Notes under the pieces: model-generated | Database searches by the model: none | What the model saw: only the letters and a program-made list of their open reading frames with translations | Told to the model about the DNA's origin: nothing | Position numbers and translations under genes: made by a program | Shown here: in pieces, positions 39,202 to 49,613 of the stretch | Position numbering within the stretch: the stretch's first letter is position 1 | How the letters are laid out: the number at the start of each line of letters is the position of its first letter | From: Nocardia brasiliensis | GTDB taxonomy: Bacteria; Actinomycetota; Actinomycetes; Mycobacteriales; Mycobacteriaceae | NCBI RefSeq assembly: GCF_011801125.1 | Contig: NZ_CP046171.1 | Coordinates: forward strand, 1-64,000 | DNA: 64,000 nucleotides | Direction of reading: 5' to 3'

Positions 39202-40668
39202 TCAGCCCCCTCGCAGACCGGCGTCCAGCACCGCACGCGCGACCGGCGCGGCCACCGAGCCGCCCGTCGCGGCCAGCGCCCGGTCGCCGCCGTTCTCCAC
39301 GACCACCGCGATGGCGATCTTCGGATTCTGGGCGGGCGCGAAGGCGATGTACCAGGCGTGCGGTGGGGTTTTGCGTGGATCGCTGCCGTGCTCGGCGGTG
39401 CCGGTCTTGGAAGCGATCTGATAGCGGGACTTGTTACCTCCGGCGGTGTTGCTTTCCGAGGCGATCATCAGATTCGTCAGCGAAGACGCTACCTGTGCGC
39501 TGACCGCTTGGCCGACCGAGACCGGCTTGGTTTTCGACAACTCACTGAGGTCAGGTCCCTGCAGTTGGTCGACCAGGTACGGCTGCATCCGAACTCCGCC
39601 GTTGGCCACGGTCGCGGCGATCACCGCGTTGTCCAACGGGGTCAGTGCCACGTCGCGCTGCCCGATGCTGCTCTGCGCCAGCGCGGCGTTGTCCGAGATG
39701 GGGCCGACGGTGCCCTCGGCGACCGGGATCGGGATGTCGCGGTGCGTGCCGATGCCGAAGGCGGCGGCCTCGTCCTTGAGATTCGCGGCGCCCACCTTGA
39801 CGCCCAGTTCGGCGAAGGCGGTGTTGCAGGAGAGCCGGAACGCGTCATACAGCGAGGCGGTCGGGCCGGGGCCGCAGTTGGTCCCGTTGTAGTTCTCCAG
39901 CGTGGTGCTGGTGCCGGGCAACGTGATGTTCGGCGCCGCGGTGAACTGGTCCTCCGGGGTCGCGATGTTGTTCGCCAGCGCCGCGGCGGTGACCACGACC
40001 TTGAACGTGGAGCCGGGCGGATAGGTCTGCGAGACAGCGCGATTCAACATCGGCTGGCGCTCGTCGGCGCTGAGTTCCTCCCATGCCTTCGTCCCGCTCG
40101 CGCCGTCGTGCCCGGACAGCAGGTTCGGGTCGTAGCTCGGCGTGGACACCATGGTGAGGATCTTGCCGGTGCTCGGCTCGATGGCGACCACCGAGCCGGT
40201 GTAGCCCTTGCTGGTCAGCTGGTCGTAGGCGACCTGCTGCATGGCCGGGTCGAGGGTGGTGATCACGTTGCCGCCGCGCGGGTCGCGCCCGGACACCATG
40301 TCGACCAGCCGCTGCCCGAACAAGTGACTGTCCGAACCGTTGAGCACCGAGTCCTCGGCCCGCTCCAGTCCGGTGGTCTTGTACTGGATCGAGTAGAAGC
40401 CGGTGACCGGGGCGTAGGCCTCCGGCGAGGTCGGGTACGTGCGCAGGTACTTGTAGCGGTCGTCGGTGGCCACCGAGTTGGCCAGCACCGTGCCGCCCGC
40501 GGAGATCTGCCCGCGCTGGCGCGAGTACTCGTCGAGCAGCACCCGGTTGTTGCGCGGGTCGGTGCGCAGATCGTCGGCCTTGATCACCTGGACGTAGGTG
40601 GCGTTCAACAGCAGCGCCACGATCATCACCATCACGGCGATCGCGACTCGGCGTAGGGGAGTGTTCAT
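39202..40668 (-). CDS. pbpA: Penicillin-binding protein A (class B transpeptidase)
   Basis: Peptidoglycan D,D-transpeptidase anchored by one N-terminal helix (about 8-28). 488 residues with active-site Ser220 in STFK (220-223), SCN (280-282) and KTGT (421-424). PbpA works with RodA in septal or lateral wall synthesis. Its ATG overlaps the rodA stop by 4 bp, keeping the polymerase and transpeptidase coupled. Confidence 0.97.
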   Translation of the reverse strand: MNTPLRRVAIAVMVMIVALLLNATYVQVIKADDLRTDPRNNRVLLDEYSRQRGQISAGGTVLANSVATDDRYKYLRTYPTSPEAYAPVTGFYSIQYKTTGLERAEDSVLNGSDSHLFGQRLVDMVSGRDPRGGNVITTLDPAMQQVAYDQLTSKGYTGSVVAIEPSTGKILTMVSTPSYDPNLLSGHDGASGTKAWEELSADERQPMLNRAVSQTYPPGSTFKVVVTAAALANNIATPEDQFTAAPNITLPGTSTTLENYNGTNCGPGPTASLYDAFRLSCNTAFAELGVKVGAANLKDEAAAFGIGTHRDIPIPVAEGTVGPISDNAALAQSSIGQRDVALTPLDNAVIAATVANGGVRMQPYLVDQLQGPDLSELSKTKPVSVGQAVSAQVASSLTNLMIASESNTAGGNKSRYQIASKTGTAEHGSDPRKTPPHAWYIAFAPAQNPKIAIAVVVENGGDRALAATGGSVAAPVARAVLDAGLRGG

Positions 40669-42155
40669 GTCGCAGGCCCCGCTTCCGGTCGGCCGCCGTC
40701 CGGCTTGCGCAGCAACTCGGTCGTCGCGTCCGCGATCGGCGCGGCGGGCACGCTCTTACGGGCGGGCGCGGGTGCGCGCGCCGCGTCGGAAACCTTGATC
40801 AGCAACGCGAGCAGCGCGTAGTTGGCCAGCAGCGAGGAACCGCCGTAGGACATGAACGGCGTGGTGAGACCGGTCAGCGGAATCAGCTTGGTGACGCCGC
40901 CGACGACCACGAACAGCTGGATCGCGATGGTGAACGCCAGCCCGGCCGCGAGCAGCTTGCCGAAACTGTCCCGCACGGCGAGCGCGGTGCGCAGGCCGCG
41001 CACGATGAACACCAGGAAGAGCACCAGCACCGCGGTGAGCCCGATCAGGCCGAGTTCCTCGCCGATGGTGGTGATGATGAAGTCGGTCTTGGCGAAGGGC
41101 ACCTGGTTGGGCCTGCCGCTCCCGAGGCCGGTGCCCGCCAGGCCGCCGGTGGCCAGGCCGAACAGCGACTGCGAGATCTGGTAGCCGGTGTTGTTGTAGT
41201 CGTCGAACGGGTGCAACCAGGTCTGCGTGCGCACCTGGACGTGCCCGAAGGTCTGATAGGCGAACACGAAACCGAGCCCGAGCAGCGCGCCGCCGATGAT
41301 CAGCCAGCCCACCCGCTCGGTGGCGATGTAGAGCATCACCAGCACGGTGCCGAAGATCAGCAGCGAGGTGCCGAGGTCCTTCTCGAAGACGAGCACGCCG
41401 ACGCAGACGATCCAGACCACCACGATCGGGCCGAGGTCGCGCCCGCGCGGGAACTCCATGCCGAGCAGATGCCGCCCGGCCGCGGTGAACAGGTCGCGCT
41501 TGGCCACCAGTACCGAGGCGAAGAAGATGATCAGCAGGATCTTCGCGAACTCGGCGGGCTGAATGTTGAAGCCCGGCACCTTGATCCAGTTCTTGGAGCC
41601 GTTGATCTCGGAGAACCGGCTCGGCAGCAGCGCGGGCATGGCCAGCGCGATGAGCCCGACCAGGCCGAGGGTGTAGCTGTAGCGCGCCAGCGTGCGGTAG
41701 TCCCGCAACGCGATCAGCAGCACAACGAATACCACCATGCCCAGCCCGGTCCACAGGATCTGCTTGTTCGCGTCGGGGGAGGGCAGCGACCACGAGTTGT
41801 AGATCGCGGTCTGTTGATCGGCCAGGTCGAGCCGGTGGATCAGCACCAGGCCGAGCCCGTTGAGCAGCGCGACGATCGGCAGCAACAGCGGGTCGGCGAA
41901 CGGGGCGAAGCGCCGCACCGCGAGGTGGGCCACGCCGAACAAACCGAGATAGGCGGCACCGTATTTGGCGATATCCCAGGTGAGCGACTGCTCCTGACTC
42001 GCCTCGACCAGGAACAACGCGGCCGTGGTGATCACTGCCGCGCCCGCGAGCAGCAGCAATTCGACATTGCGTCGAGTGCTCGGCGGGGGCGCGGGAGCGA
42101 AGCCGCCGGGAGGACTGGGAAAAGCCCCAGCGGACGGCGGTGCCGGTGCGGACAT
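40665..42155 (-). CDS. rodA: SEDS peptidoglycan polymerase RodA
   Basis: 496 residues, about twelve membrane helices, glycosyltransferase of the SEDS family that pairs with PbpA. Conserved parts are GSKNWIKVPGFNIQPAEFAK, the RTQTWLHPFDD loop and PLTGLTTPFMSYGGSS. ATG 42155 overlaps the pstP stop (TGATG), so I prefer it over the long upstream-open frame. The first 35 residues are Pro-rich and cytoplasmic. Confidence 0.96.
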   Translation of the reverse strand: MSAPAPPSAGAFPSPPGGFAPAPPPSTRRNVELLLLAGAAVITTAALFLVEASQEQSLTWDIAKYGAAYLGLFGVAHLAVRRFAPFADPLLLPIVALLNGLGLVLIHRLDLADQQTAIYNSWSLPSPDANKQILWTGLGMVVFVVLLIALRDYRTLARYSYTLGLVGLIALAMPALLPSRFSEINGSKNWIKVPGFNIQPAEFAKILLIIFFASVLVAKRDLFTAAGRHLLGMEFPRGRDLGPIVVVWIVCVGVLVFEKDLGTSLLIFGTVLVMLYIATERVGWLIIGGALLGLGFVFAYQTFGHVQVRTQTWLHPFDDYNNTGYQISQSLFGLATGGLAGTGLGSGRPNQVPFAKTDFIITTIGEELGLIGLTAVLVLFLVFIVRGLRTALAVRDSFGKLLAAGLAFTIAIQLFVVVGGVTKLIPLTGLTTPFMSYGGSSLLANYALLALLIKVSDAARAPAPARKSVPAAPIADATTELLRKPDGGRPEAGPAT

Positions 42156-43639
42156 CAGTCCGTCACCCGGCAGTTCTCCCCCGCGATCTGGGGGTTCGAC
42201 GGCGGAACCGGGGCCTCCGACTTGGTCGGGGTGGGGGTGGTGGAGCCCTTGGGATCGCCGGGGCCCGGCGCGGGCTCGGCGGTGGTGGTGGGGGCGCTGC
42301 TGGTGGCGGGCGGCAACGGCGGCTGCGGCTCGGCCGGCTGCGGCAGCACACCCGGCTGCGGCACCGACTCCTTCACCGGGCAGGGCGGCAGCAACTCGCC
42401 CTGCGCGATGGAGCGCATCTGCTCCTTGGCCCGGTCCAGTGACCCGGGCGGCAGCCCGCGGTCGACCTGTTCCCGTCCGGTCTGCTTGAGATCGGTGACC
42501 TTCAGCTGCTTGCACGCCGATGGTAGATCGGCGCCCGGATTCACCAGCGACAGCTCACCGGTCTTGGTGACGCAGCCGACCAGGTTCACGTCGTGGATGG
42601 AGTAACCGAGTACCGAACCGGGTAACCCGCGCAGAATGACCACCGAGCCGTTGTCGGCCCCGACGTAGTAGTTGCTGCGAATCATCTTGTAGCCGACCAG
42701 CAAGCCGACGCTGACCGCGACGACCAGCGCCACCGCGAGCATGATCCAGCGCAGCCGGTGCGACTTGCCCTTGGTCTCCGGCTCGGGAGCGGCCGCCGCC
42801 CGGCGCGGGGCGGCGCGCGGCGGCCGCATCGCCGCCGCCCGGCCCGCCGCGGTATTCGGCGGCGGTGTGTCCTCGTCCACCCCGGACGCCGCACCGGCGA
42901 CGATCGGATGGCTCTGGCCGTAGTCGAGATCGATCACATCGGCGACGACCACCGTGACGTTGTCCGGGCCGCCGCTGCGCAACGCGAGCTCGATGAGGCG
43001 GTCGGCGCATTCGTCGGTGGAACCCTCCCGCATGGTGTTCGCGATGGTCTCATCGCTCACCACATCGGAGAGCCCGTCGGAGCACAGCAGGTAGCGATCG
43101 CCCGCGCGCGCCTCCCGCATGATCAGCGTCGGCTCGATCTCGTTGCCGGTGAGCGCGCGCATGATCAACGAGCGCTGTGGATGGGTGTGTGCCTGTTCGG
43201 GGGTGATCCGGCCCTCGTCGACCAGCGACTGCACGAACGTGTCGTCCCTGGTGATCTGGGCGAGTTCGCCGCCGCGCAGCAGATAGGCGCGGGAGTCACC
43301 GATATGGACCAGGCCCAACTTCTTGCCCGCGAACAGGATCGCGGTGAGCGTGGTGCCCATCCCGTCGAGTTCGGGCTCCTCCTCGACCTGATCGGCGATC
43401 GCGGCATTGCCCTCCCGCGTCGCCGCGTCGAGCTTGCCGAGCAGGTCGTCGCCGGGCTCGTCGTCGTCCAGATGCGCCAGCGCGGCGATCATCAGCTGCG
43501 AGGCCACCTCGCCCGCGGCGTGGCCGCCCATGCCGTCGGCGAGCGCGAGCAGCCGTGCGCCCGCGTAGACGGAGTCTTCGTTGTTGCCTCGGACGAGACC
43601 GCGGTCGCTGCGCGCTGCGTAGCGGAGAACGAGTGTCAC
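42155..43639 (-). CDS. pstP: PP2C-type Ser/Thr phosphatase PstP
   Basis: Removes phosphates from PknA, PknB and their substrates. 494 residues: PP2C domain with metal-binding Asp in RGNNEDSVY, ALADGMGGHAAGE, DSRAYLLR and CSDGLSD/GGPDNVT; then a linker, a membrane helix (about 300-322) and an extracellular domain ending in a Pro-rich tail. The GTG start at 43639 overlaps the fhaB stop (GTGA). Mn-dependent catalysis is known for the family. Confidence 0.96.
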   Translation of the reverse strand: MTLVLRYAARSDRGLVRGNNEDSVYAGARLLALADGMGGHAAGEVASQLMIAALAHLDDDEPGDDLLGKLDAATREGNAAIADQVEEEPELDGMGTTLTAILFAGKKLGLVHIGDSRAYLLRGGELAQITRDDTFVQSLVDEGRITPEQAHTHPQRSLIMRALTGNEIEPTLIMREARAGDRYLLCSDGLSDVVSDETIANTMREGSTDECADRLIELALRSGGPDNVTVVVADVIDLDYGQSHPIVAGAASGVDEDTPPPNTAAGRAAAMRPPRAAPRRAAAAPEPETKGKSHRLRWIMLAVALVVAVSVGLLVGYKMIRSNYYVGADNGSVVILRGLPGSVLGYSIHDVNLVGCVTKTGELSLVNPGADLPSACKQLKVTDLKQTGREQVDRGLPPGSLDRAKEQMRSIAQGELLPPCPVKESVPQPGVLPQPAEPQPPLPPATSSAPTTTAEPAPGPGDPKGSTTPTPTKSEAPVPPSNPQIAGENCRVTD

Positions 43640-44103
43640 GATCGCAGCTCGATCACTGTTTTGCCGACACGGACGGGGGTGCCGAGCGGAACCCGCACGG
43701 CAGTGGTGACTTTCGCGCGATCGAGATAGGTGCCGTTCGTCGAACCGAGATCTTCGACGTACCAATCGTCGCCGCGGGGAGACAGTCGCGCATGTCTGGT
43801 CGAAGCGTAGTCATCGGTGAGCACCAGCGTGGAATCGTCCGCACGCCCGATCAGCACCGGTTGGGTGCCTAGCGAGATGCGGGTGCCGGCGAGTGAACCT
43901 TGAGTCACCACAAGAAATTTGGCGCCCTTCTGGCCCCGGCTGAAGGAGGGCAGCACCGCGGAACCGCGTGCGGCCCTGGGCTGGATCCGAATGCCGGATG
44001 CCGCGTAGATGTCGCTGCGCAAGGTGCGCAGCACCGCCCACACGAACAACCACAACAGCAGTAGGAACCCCGCACGGGTCAGTTGCAGGATCAGTCCCTG
44101 CAC
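43636..44103 (-). CDS. fhaB: FHA-domain protein FhaB (FipA)
   Basis: 155 residues, as in M. tuberculosis. An N-terminal membrane helix (about 9-25) is followed by an FHA domain with PVLIGRADDSTLVLTDDYAS, RHARL and the pThr-binding GSTNGTYLD. It binds phosphorylated PknA/PknB targets and helps septal assembly under stress. The start is GTG 44103 (encoding VQGLILQLTRAGF), which matches the known N-terminus; longer frames upstream are not supported. Confidence 0.95.
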   Translation of the reverse strand: MQGLILQLTRAGFLLLLWLFVWAVLRTLRSDIYAASGIRIQPRAARGSAVLPSFSRGQKGAKFLVVTQGSLAGTRISLGTQPVLIGRADDSTLVLTDDYASTRHARLSPRGDDWYVEDLGSTNGTYLDRAKVTTAVRVPLGTPVRVGKTVIELRS

Positions 44104-44308
44104 GGCGCTCCACCTCCTGTTCGACCGTGTATGTCGGTGCCGTAGGTGCGGTTCGACCACCCCCACCAGCATGCTGGTCTTGCCGACCCCGGTATCCGGT
44201 GCCGTGCGTGTGTTGGCAGCATCATAGGGCCGAAGGTCGATTTCGATCACGATACGACCGACGAATCCCTGATGGCCAAGTCGTGACCGGCATCGCGAGC
44301 TTACGGGA

Positions 44309-45712
44309 TCAGACGATACGGATCAGGATCTCGGAGTGCCCGGCGCGGATGACATCACCGTCGGCGAGCTGCCAGTCCTGCACGGGGGAACCGTTGACGA
44401 GGGTGCCGTTGGTGGATCCCAGATCCGAGAGCATCGCGGTCGCGCCGTCCCAGCGAACCTCGATGTGCCTGCGCGAGACACCAGTGTCGGGCAGCCGGAA
44501 GTGTGCGTCCTGGCCGCGGCCGATGATGTTGCTGCCCTCCCGTAGCTGGTACGTGCGGCCGCTGCCGTCGTCGAGCTGCAGGGTCGCGGAGTAGCCCGAA
44601 CCGGCCTGCGGCGCGGCGCCGTACGCCGGCGCGGCCGCGTAGCCCGGCTGCTGGCCGTAGCCCGGCTGCTGCGAGTACGCCTGGCCGTAACCGCCCTGGT
44701 CATCCTGACCGTAGGCGGCCGGCTCCGCGTAAGCCTGATCGCCGTAACCCGGCTCGGCGTAGCCCTGCTGGCCGTAACCCGGCTGGGCGTAGCCCTGACC
44801 TTGCTGGCCGTAGGCCGGATCGGCGTAGGCCTGATCGCCATAGCCTTGCTGGCCGTAACCCGGCTGACCGTAACCGGGTTCCTGGTAGCCCTGTTGGCCG
44901 TAGCCGGGCTCCTGGTAACCCGGCTGGCCGTAACCCGGCTCCTGGTAACCCGGCTGGCCGTAGGCGCGATCGGCATAGCCCTGCTGCTGGCCGTAGCCCG
45001 GCTCCTGATAGCCCGGCTGACCGTAGGCCTGACCGCCCTGCTGGTAGTCGTAGCCGTTCTGGTAGTCGCCATACCCCTGCTGCGCGTCCGGCGCCTGATA
45101 GTCGGCCGAACCATAGGGTGCCCCGCCACGACCGTAATCCTCGCGGTACGCGCCGTTCTGCGGACCGCCGCGACCGGCAGGCGGTGGGGCGTACCCGCGG
45201 TTGCGTGGATCGGACTCCGCGGGCTCACGGCTCGGGTCGTAGCCTGAGTTCTGCGTCATGGGGCCAGCTCCTGGTTGCGGGTTTTCAGGTCGTTGTGGCG
45301 GGGGTTCGGGGCTGTGAGCTGGTGTAGCTCGGCGACCGATGTCCGGGTCGACCCGGCCGCTTGCCCTGAACTGTCCGGTGTGCAGCGTAGGTGATGCCTC
45401 GAAAGCCACGTGTACTTCGCCGTAGGTCTGCCACCCTTGCTCGCGGATGTAATCCTGCAGATGCTTGGCGAACGCGCGGGTCGTGAGGTCGTGATCGGCA
45501 TCCAGTTGCTGATGATCTGAGGAATTGATGGTGATCACATAGCTGTTGGGCGCCAACAGATGTCCGCCGCCGAGCTCCTGGACATGATCGGCCGCCTCCT
45601 GTTGCAGGGCCGCCTCCACCTCCTGTGGCACGACATTGCCGCCGAACACCCGAGCGAACACATCACCGACGGCACCCTGCAGGCGACGCTCGAACCGTGA
45701 AACGATGCCCAT
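44309..45712 (-). CDS. fhaA: FHA-domain protein FhaA with long Tyr/Gly/Gln linker
   Basis: 467 residues. The N-terminal DUF3662 domain (about 1-125, [25 protein letters not shown]) is joined to a C-terminal FHA domain (about 372-467, [31 protein letters not shown]) by a linker rich in Tyr, Gly and Gln with repeats such as [10 protein letters not shown] and [10 protein letters not shown]. FhaA binds phospho-PknB and regulates the lipid II flippase MviN. ATG 45712. It is the first gene of the cluster; 205 bp separate it from fhaB. Confidence 0.95.
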   Translation of the reverse strand: MGIVSRFERRLQGAVGDVFARVFGGNVVPQEVEAALQQEAADHVQELGGGHLLAPNSYVITINSSDHQQLDADHDLTTRAFAKHLQDYIREQGWQTYGEVHVAFEASPTLHTGQFRASGRVDPDIGRRATPAHSPEPPPQRPENPQPGAGPMTQNSGYDPSREPAESDPRNRGYAPPPAGRGGPQNGAYREDYGRGGAPYGSADYQAPDAQQGYGDYQNGYDYQQGGQAYGQPGYQEPGYGQQQGYADRAYGQPGYQEPGYGQPGYQEPGYGQQGYQEPGYGQPGYGQQGYGDQAYADPAYGQQGQGYAQPGYGQQGYAEPGYGDQAYAEPAAYGQDDQGGYGQAYSQQPGYGQQPGYAAAPAYGAAPQAGSGYSATLQLDDGSGRTYQLREGSNIIGRGQDAHFRLPDTGVSRRHIEVRWDGATAMLSDLGSTNGTLVNGSPVQDWQLADGDVIRAGHSEILIRIV

Positions 45713-45939
45713 CTCGGCCTCCCTTCGGTGAGCGTCAGTTCTTCGGATCCGTAACAACGACACGCGGATATGGCGTGTCGTGTATCGAGCACGTTCATTG
45801 CATGATATCCACGATCGTCCACACCTGTAACTCTTGGCGCGGCCAGCGGGTTCCCTGGCTTGTCGAGCCCCCGCGTCACGGGCCCACAGACGCGATTTCG
45901 TGTCTGCGCGCACCGCGTGATACTGTCTCGGAGTCGCTC

Positions 45940-46022
45940 GGGCGAGTGGCGGAATGGCAGACGCGCTGGCTTCAGGTGCCAGTGTCCTTCGGGACGTGGG
46001 GGTTCAAGTCCCCCTTCGCCCA
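45940..46022 (+). tRNA. tRNA-Leu (CAG)
   Basis: Acceptor GGGCGAG/TTCGCCC (one G-T), anticodon stem CTGGC/GCCAG around TTCAGGT (CAG), long variable arm TGTCCTTCGGGACG, T arm GGGGG/CCCCC, discriminator A at 46022 with CCA encoded at 46023-46025. A -10-like TACTGT lies at 45921. Its 3' end is the likely phage attachment site. Confidence 0.96.
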
Positions 46023-46137
46023 CCACATAAGCGCAGGTCAGGGCTGAGATCGATGATCTTGGCCCTGTCTGCGTACACACTCCGGTACACAACGGATCTG
46101 AGGGGATTCGGCGTCGCGACCGCGAAGGAACGCGACC

Positions 46138-47616
46138 ATGGCTGCACGCCGCACCCGAATCGCCCCTACTCCACAGGGGCCGACCCCCACCCCGCACACC
46201 AGCGCCGCGGGTATCACCACTTGGAAAGTGCGCTACCGCATTCCGCGCGGCGGCCGGACCGTCGCGACCTCCCGGACGTTCGAGAACCTCACTCGCGCCG
46301 CGTGGTTCGCCCGCCTGCTGGTCAATCCCGGCCCGGCCGAGGCCGAGGCGATCCTCGAGGCGATGCTCGCCGCCGAGGCCGCGGGCATCCACTTCGTGCT
46401 ACTGCGGGACCATCTGCACAGCTACGTCGACGGCCTGACCGGTATCGAGGCAGAGACCCGCCGCAAGTACCGGCGATTCATCGATCGCGACATCGTGCCG
46501 TTCTTCGGTCACGCCCTGCCCGTCGACGCGCTCACCCCGGCCATGGACGCCGCGTGGGTCGTCCACCTCGAACAAGAAATCGGCAACAGCGCCAAGACCA
46601 TTCACAACAAGCACGGGTTCCTGTGCGCGGCGATGGGTGCCGCCGCGCGCCAGCGCCCGACATCGCTGATCGCCTACAACCCGTGCAGCGACACGACCTT
46701 GCCGCCGGTCTACCCGGCCGCGCTGGACGCGTTCAACGACGAGGAGTATGAGTTCCTCGAACATCTGCTCGCCCCGTTCTGGCGGCCGATGTTCGAGTTC
46801 GCCACCATGTCGATGGCCCGGCCCGGTGAGTACGGCGCGCTGCGCGTCGGCGACATCGACCCCGACACCGGCGCGGTCACCATCGAACGCGCATGGAAGT
46901 GGGCCAACGGCAAATTGAAGATCGGCAAACCGAAATCCGTGCGGGGCACCCGGACCACCTATGTGCCCCTCGAGACCGTCGGCCGCCTCGATCTGGATCG
47001 CCCGTTGACCGAGCCTCTGTTCCTCACGCCCAATGGCAAGGAAGTCACCGCGGTCCGGTTCTACCAGCAGGGCTGGGCACCAGCCATCGCGCGGTTGCTC
47101 GCGCTCCGCAACGGCGACCGGAGCCTGTTCACCGGCCGCGCCGGGTGGGAGGGCGAGTCGTTCGATGTGCTGCTCGCCCGCTACGGCCATCTCATCGAGC
47201 GCATGATGCTCAAGCGGCTCACGCCCTACTGCACCCGCCACACCGGCATCTCGTGGCGACTCCAAGACGGCGAGCCCATCTGGGTGGTGTCCCGCGACGC
47301 CGGGCACGAATCCATCGTGACCACCGATAAGCGCTATGGGCACATCTCCGCGGCGGCAAGCGCTGCCGCCGCACAGACCGTCGCAGGCCGGTTGCCCCGG
47401 CTACGCGCTGAGCTCGTCGACCTCGAGCAGGCGCGCCGCCGCCGCATGGTCCGTCTCGGCGAACTCGGCGAGGTCTGCGCCGTCGCAGGAGGGTTCGAGG
47501 CAATCTGGATGAACGCCGAGGGGGAGGTGCAATCGGCTGTCTTCGCCGACTATGCCGCTGCCGTCGACCACGTCGCCCAGAACGAGGCAGGCGACCGGCT
47601 CGCCGTGGCCGCCTGA
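46138..47616 (+). CDS. Prophage tyrosine integrase
   Basis: 492 residues. An N-terminal arm-type segment (TTWKVRYRIPRGGRT... about 27-62) is followed by a core-binding domain (about 90-195) and the catalytic domain. Visible active-site residues are Arg228 (MARPGEY), Arg367-His368 in YCTRHTG (the usual HxLR His is Tyr), His390 (GHES) and Tyr400. Residues 444-486 at the C-terminus form a module that matches residues 299-341 of the AICE integrase in 25 of 43 positions. ATG 46138 follows tRNA-Leu. Confidence 0.92.
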   Translation: MAARRTRIAPTPQGPTPTPHTSAAGITTWKVRYRIPRGGRTVATSRTFENLTRAAWFARLLVNPGPAEAEAILEAMLAAEAAGIHFVLLRDHLHSYVDGLTGIEAETRRKYRRFIDRDIVPFFGHALPVDALTPAMDAAWVVHLEQEIGNSAKTIHNKHGFLCAAMGAAARQRPTSLIAYNPCSDTTLPPVYPAALDAFNDEEYEFLEHLLAPFWRPMFEFATMSMARPGEYGALRVGDIDPDTGAVTIERAWKWANGKLKIGKPKSVRGTRTTYVPLETVGRLDLDRPLTEPLFLTPNGKEVTAVRFYQQGWAPAIARLLALRNGDRSLFTGRAGWEGESFDVLLARYGHLIERMMLKRLTPYCTRHTGISWRLQDGEPIWVVSRDAGHESIVTTDKRYGHISAAASAAAAQTVAGRLPRLRAELVDLEQARRRRMVRLGELGEVCAVAGGFEAIWMNAEGEVQSAVFADYAAAVDHVAQNEAGDRLAVAA

Positions 47617-47655
47617 ATTGAATTTCCTTACACCGGTGAAACGAAACGAAACCCG

Positions 47656-48489
47656 ATGACTGCCAACAAGGTATGCCCGTTCCCCCTCACCGCCGATCGT
47701 GCGTGCGGCCGGACCGTCGTCCAACGGTCCGGCCCCGGCCGCCCCCGCATCTACTGCGATGACCCGAAACACAATGCCGTCGCCCGTCTGCGCGCGGACG
47801 AACGGTTCCGTGCTCGCGCGCAGCACGGCGACGCCGAAACGGCACGACCGGTCACCGAGCGAGTCTCGGCGCTCGGTGCCGCCCTCGACCGCCTCGGCAA
47901 CCTCAAGGCTGAGCTGCGAGCCGAGCTGACTGACGCCGAAGAACTCGCCGCTGATCTCACCGATCTCGACCTCGTCGCCACGGAGTTGCGCGCCGTCGAG
48001 GCCGCTGCGGAGGCACGTGTCGCGCAGGCTCGTGCGGCCCAGGCCGCCGCTGAGCACGACGCAGCGCTCGCGCGCCGAGAACGCGACGCGGCCCACGAGC
48101 TGACCGAGATCGCACTAGATGCGGCCGAGGAGGCGATTGCGACGCGCGACGCCTCGGCCGAGACCGTGATCAGGATTCGGCAAGACTGTGATCAGCAGAT
48201 CGCCCGCGTGACCGCGGTCGACGACGCAGCCCTCATCCGAGCGAACGCCGAACGCGAGCGACTGCGCGTCGTCGCCGATACCGCGTTAAATGAGCTGCGT
48301 GAGGAACTTTCGGCACAGCACGACGTCGTCGCTGTGCTGCGTGCCGAGCACGCCGCCGAACTCGCCACACTGCGGACAGAGCATCATCGGATTGTCGCGA
48401 CCCTGACCACACACGCCGGGCTACCGGCACACGGCTGGCACCGGCGACGGCCGGGCTACAGGCGAACAGGCCGCCTAGCCCGACGCTAG
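47656..48489 (+). CDS. Coiled-coil protein with N-terminal Cys motif
   Basis: 277 residues. The first 40 residues have Cys7, Cys17 and Cys34 in a CPFPLT...ACGRTV...YCDDPKH layout like a zinc-binding head. Residues about 70-250 are an Ala/Glu/Arg-rich long coiled coil (ELRAVEAAAEARVAQARAAQ and similar). Proteins of this shape (KfrA-like) occur on actinobacterial plasmids and phages and bind DNA as rods. Role unknown; 40 bp after int. Confidence 0.65.
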   Translation: MTANKVCPFPLTADRACGRTVVQRSGPGRPRIYCDDPKHNAVARLRADERFRARAQHGDAETARPVTERVSALGAALDRLGNLKAELRAELTDAEELAADLTDLDLVATELRAVEAAAEARVAQARAAQAAAEHDAALARRERDAAHELTEIALDAAEEAIATRDASAETVIRIRQDCDQQIARVTAVDDAALIRANAERERLRVVADTALNELREELSAQHDVVAVLRAEHAAELATLRTEHHRIVATLTTHAGLPAHGWHRRRPGYRRTGRLARR

Positions 48490-48543
48490 GTGATTTCCTC
48501 CGAAACGTTGACGCTTCGGACGCACGGCTGTCAGGCTCGACCC

Positions 48544-49557
48544 ATGGGGACGGAGTGGTTGTTAATCGAGTGCATCAGGGAAACGCCCACGGTAATGGCG
48601 GTGGGGCGCAAACCGTTGCCACTCAAGGATATTGACGCGGTACTGCGGGGTCCGCGGCGTAGTGCGGCCCGCCGCGCGGTCGCGCAGGTACGTGAGACGG
48701 GAGAGCGGTTCGAGGAGCGCTCCGAGACCAAGGGCGAGCACATCGTCGCCGAGCCGATCAAGAACGTCTTCGGCATGGTGCACGGCGTGCGGTTGTGGAT
48801 CGGTGATCTCACCGAAGAGATCCCGGCGCCCAGCCGTAGCGGTGCCTGGGATTGGGACGAGGAGAAAATCACTACGTTGGCGACTGAGGAGATGCACGAC
48901 ATCTACGCGGTTCCCCGTGCGCAACGGCTCCCCGAGGTCGCGCGGATAAGCGGGTTGCGCCATGTCACCACCGCTGACGACAAATCCGCGGCGTTGGCGG
49001 CCTCGCTGTCCGCGGAGCTGCTCAACGATATGACTAAGACCTTCCAGACGACATGGCAGATCAAGCGCGACGACAACGTCCTGCGCGACATCAATTTCGT
49101 GGCACGTGGGGCGTACGTGGGCGGCGTGCCGTTCCTACACGGCATTACGCACGACATCACCCCCGGCGGCGTCGACGACAACGCGGTCGTGCCGCCGCTG
49201 ACCTACGCCGAGGCGCTGATCGAGGGCGAGCTGCGCGGCAACGAGGAATGGCCGATTCTGGTAGACCTGCGCTCGCTCACCGGGTTCGAGTGGTTGCGTG
49301 AGCCAATGCCCGAGGTCGCCTGGGAGCGCACCGGCATTTCGAGCCGCGACCCTGCGCTGCACCCCGACGACATACCGGCCGCCCGCGACATCGCTCGCCG
49401 GTGCCGGCGTGACGGGCATTCCGGCGGCACGGTGCGGGTCCGCCGGATCGATGGCAGTTGGATGAGTGTCGATCTGACCGCGAAACTTGTGCTCCTGACC
49501 AGAGAATCGGAGACGAGTGCGGCACTGGTGAAGTTGCGGCGACCGCCCGCAGTGTGA
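48544..49557 (+). CDS. Rv3651-like PAS-associated protein
   Basis: 337 residues. The start MGTEWLLIECIRETPTVMAVGRK, the VHGVRLWIGD segment and GAWDWD resemble the Rv3651 family (DUF5593/DUF5628), whose structure has a PAS domain flanked by related domains. This is recalled, not searched. I prefer ATG 48544; a TTGACG-18-CAGGCT promoter (48508-48537) would make it leaderless. GTG 48490 is an alternative. It lies between int and the immunity region, so it is probably a lysogenic cargo gene with a sensory role. Confidence 0.6.
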   Translation: MGTEWLLIECIRETPTVMAVGRKPLPLKDIDAVLRGPRRSAARRAVAQVRETGERFEERSETKGEHIVAEPIKNVFGMVHGVRLWIGDLTEEIPAPSRSGAWDWDEEKITTLATEEMHDIYAVPRAQRLPEVARISGLRHVTTADDKSAALAASLSAELLNDMTKTFQTTWQIKRDDNVLRDINFVARGAYVGGVPFLHGITHDITPGGVDDNAVVPPLTYAEALIEGELRGNEEWPILVDLRSLTGFEWLREPMPEVAWERTGISSRDPALHPDDIPAARDIARRCRRDGHSGGTVRVRRIDGSWMSVDLTAKLVLLTRESETSAALVKLRRPPAV

Positions 49558-49591
49558 GAACCCACGAGAATTCCCGAACTTTCTTCCGTTC

Positions 49592-49613
49592 AAACCTGAT
49601 TCGTACTAGGTTT
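49592..49613. repeat. Inverted repeat in the gap after the PAS-type gene
   Basis: AAACCT (49592-49597) and AGGTTT (49608-49613) with a 10-bp spacer, the same geometry as the repressor operator at 50568. The rest of the gap (49558-49773) shows no gene. Confidence 0.4.

Noticed and set aside
44660..45100. FhaA linker DNA repeats as a CRISPR or minisatellite outside coding sequence
   Set aside because: They are in frame within fhaA and encode a continuous Tyr/Gly/Gln linker.
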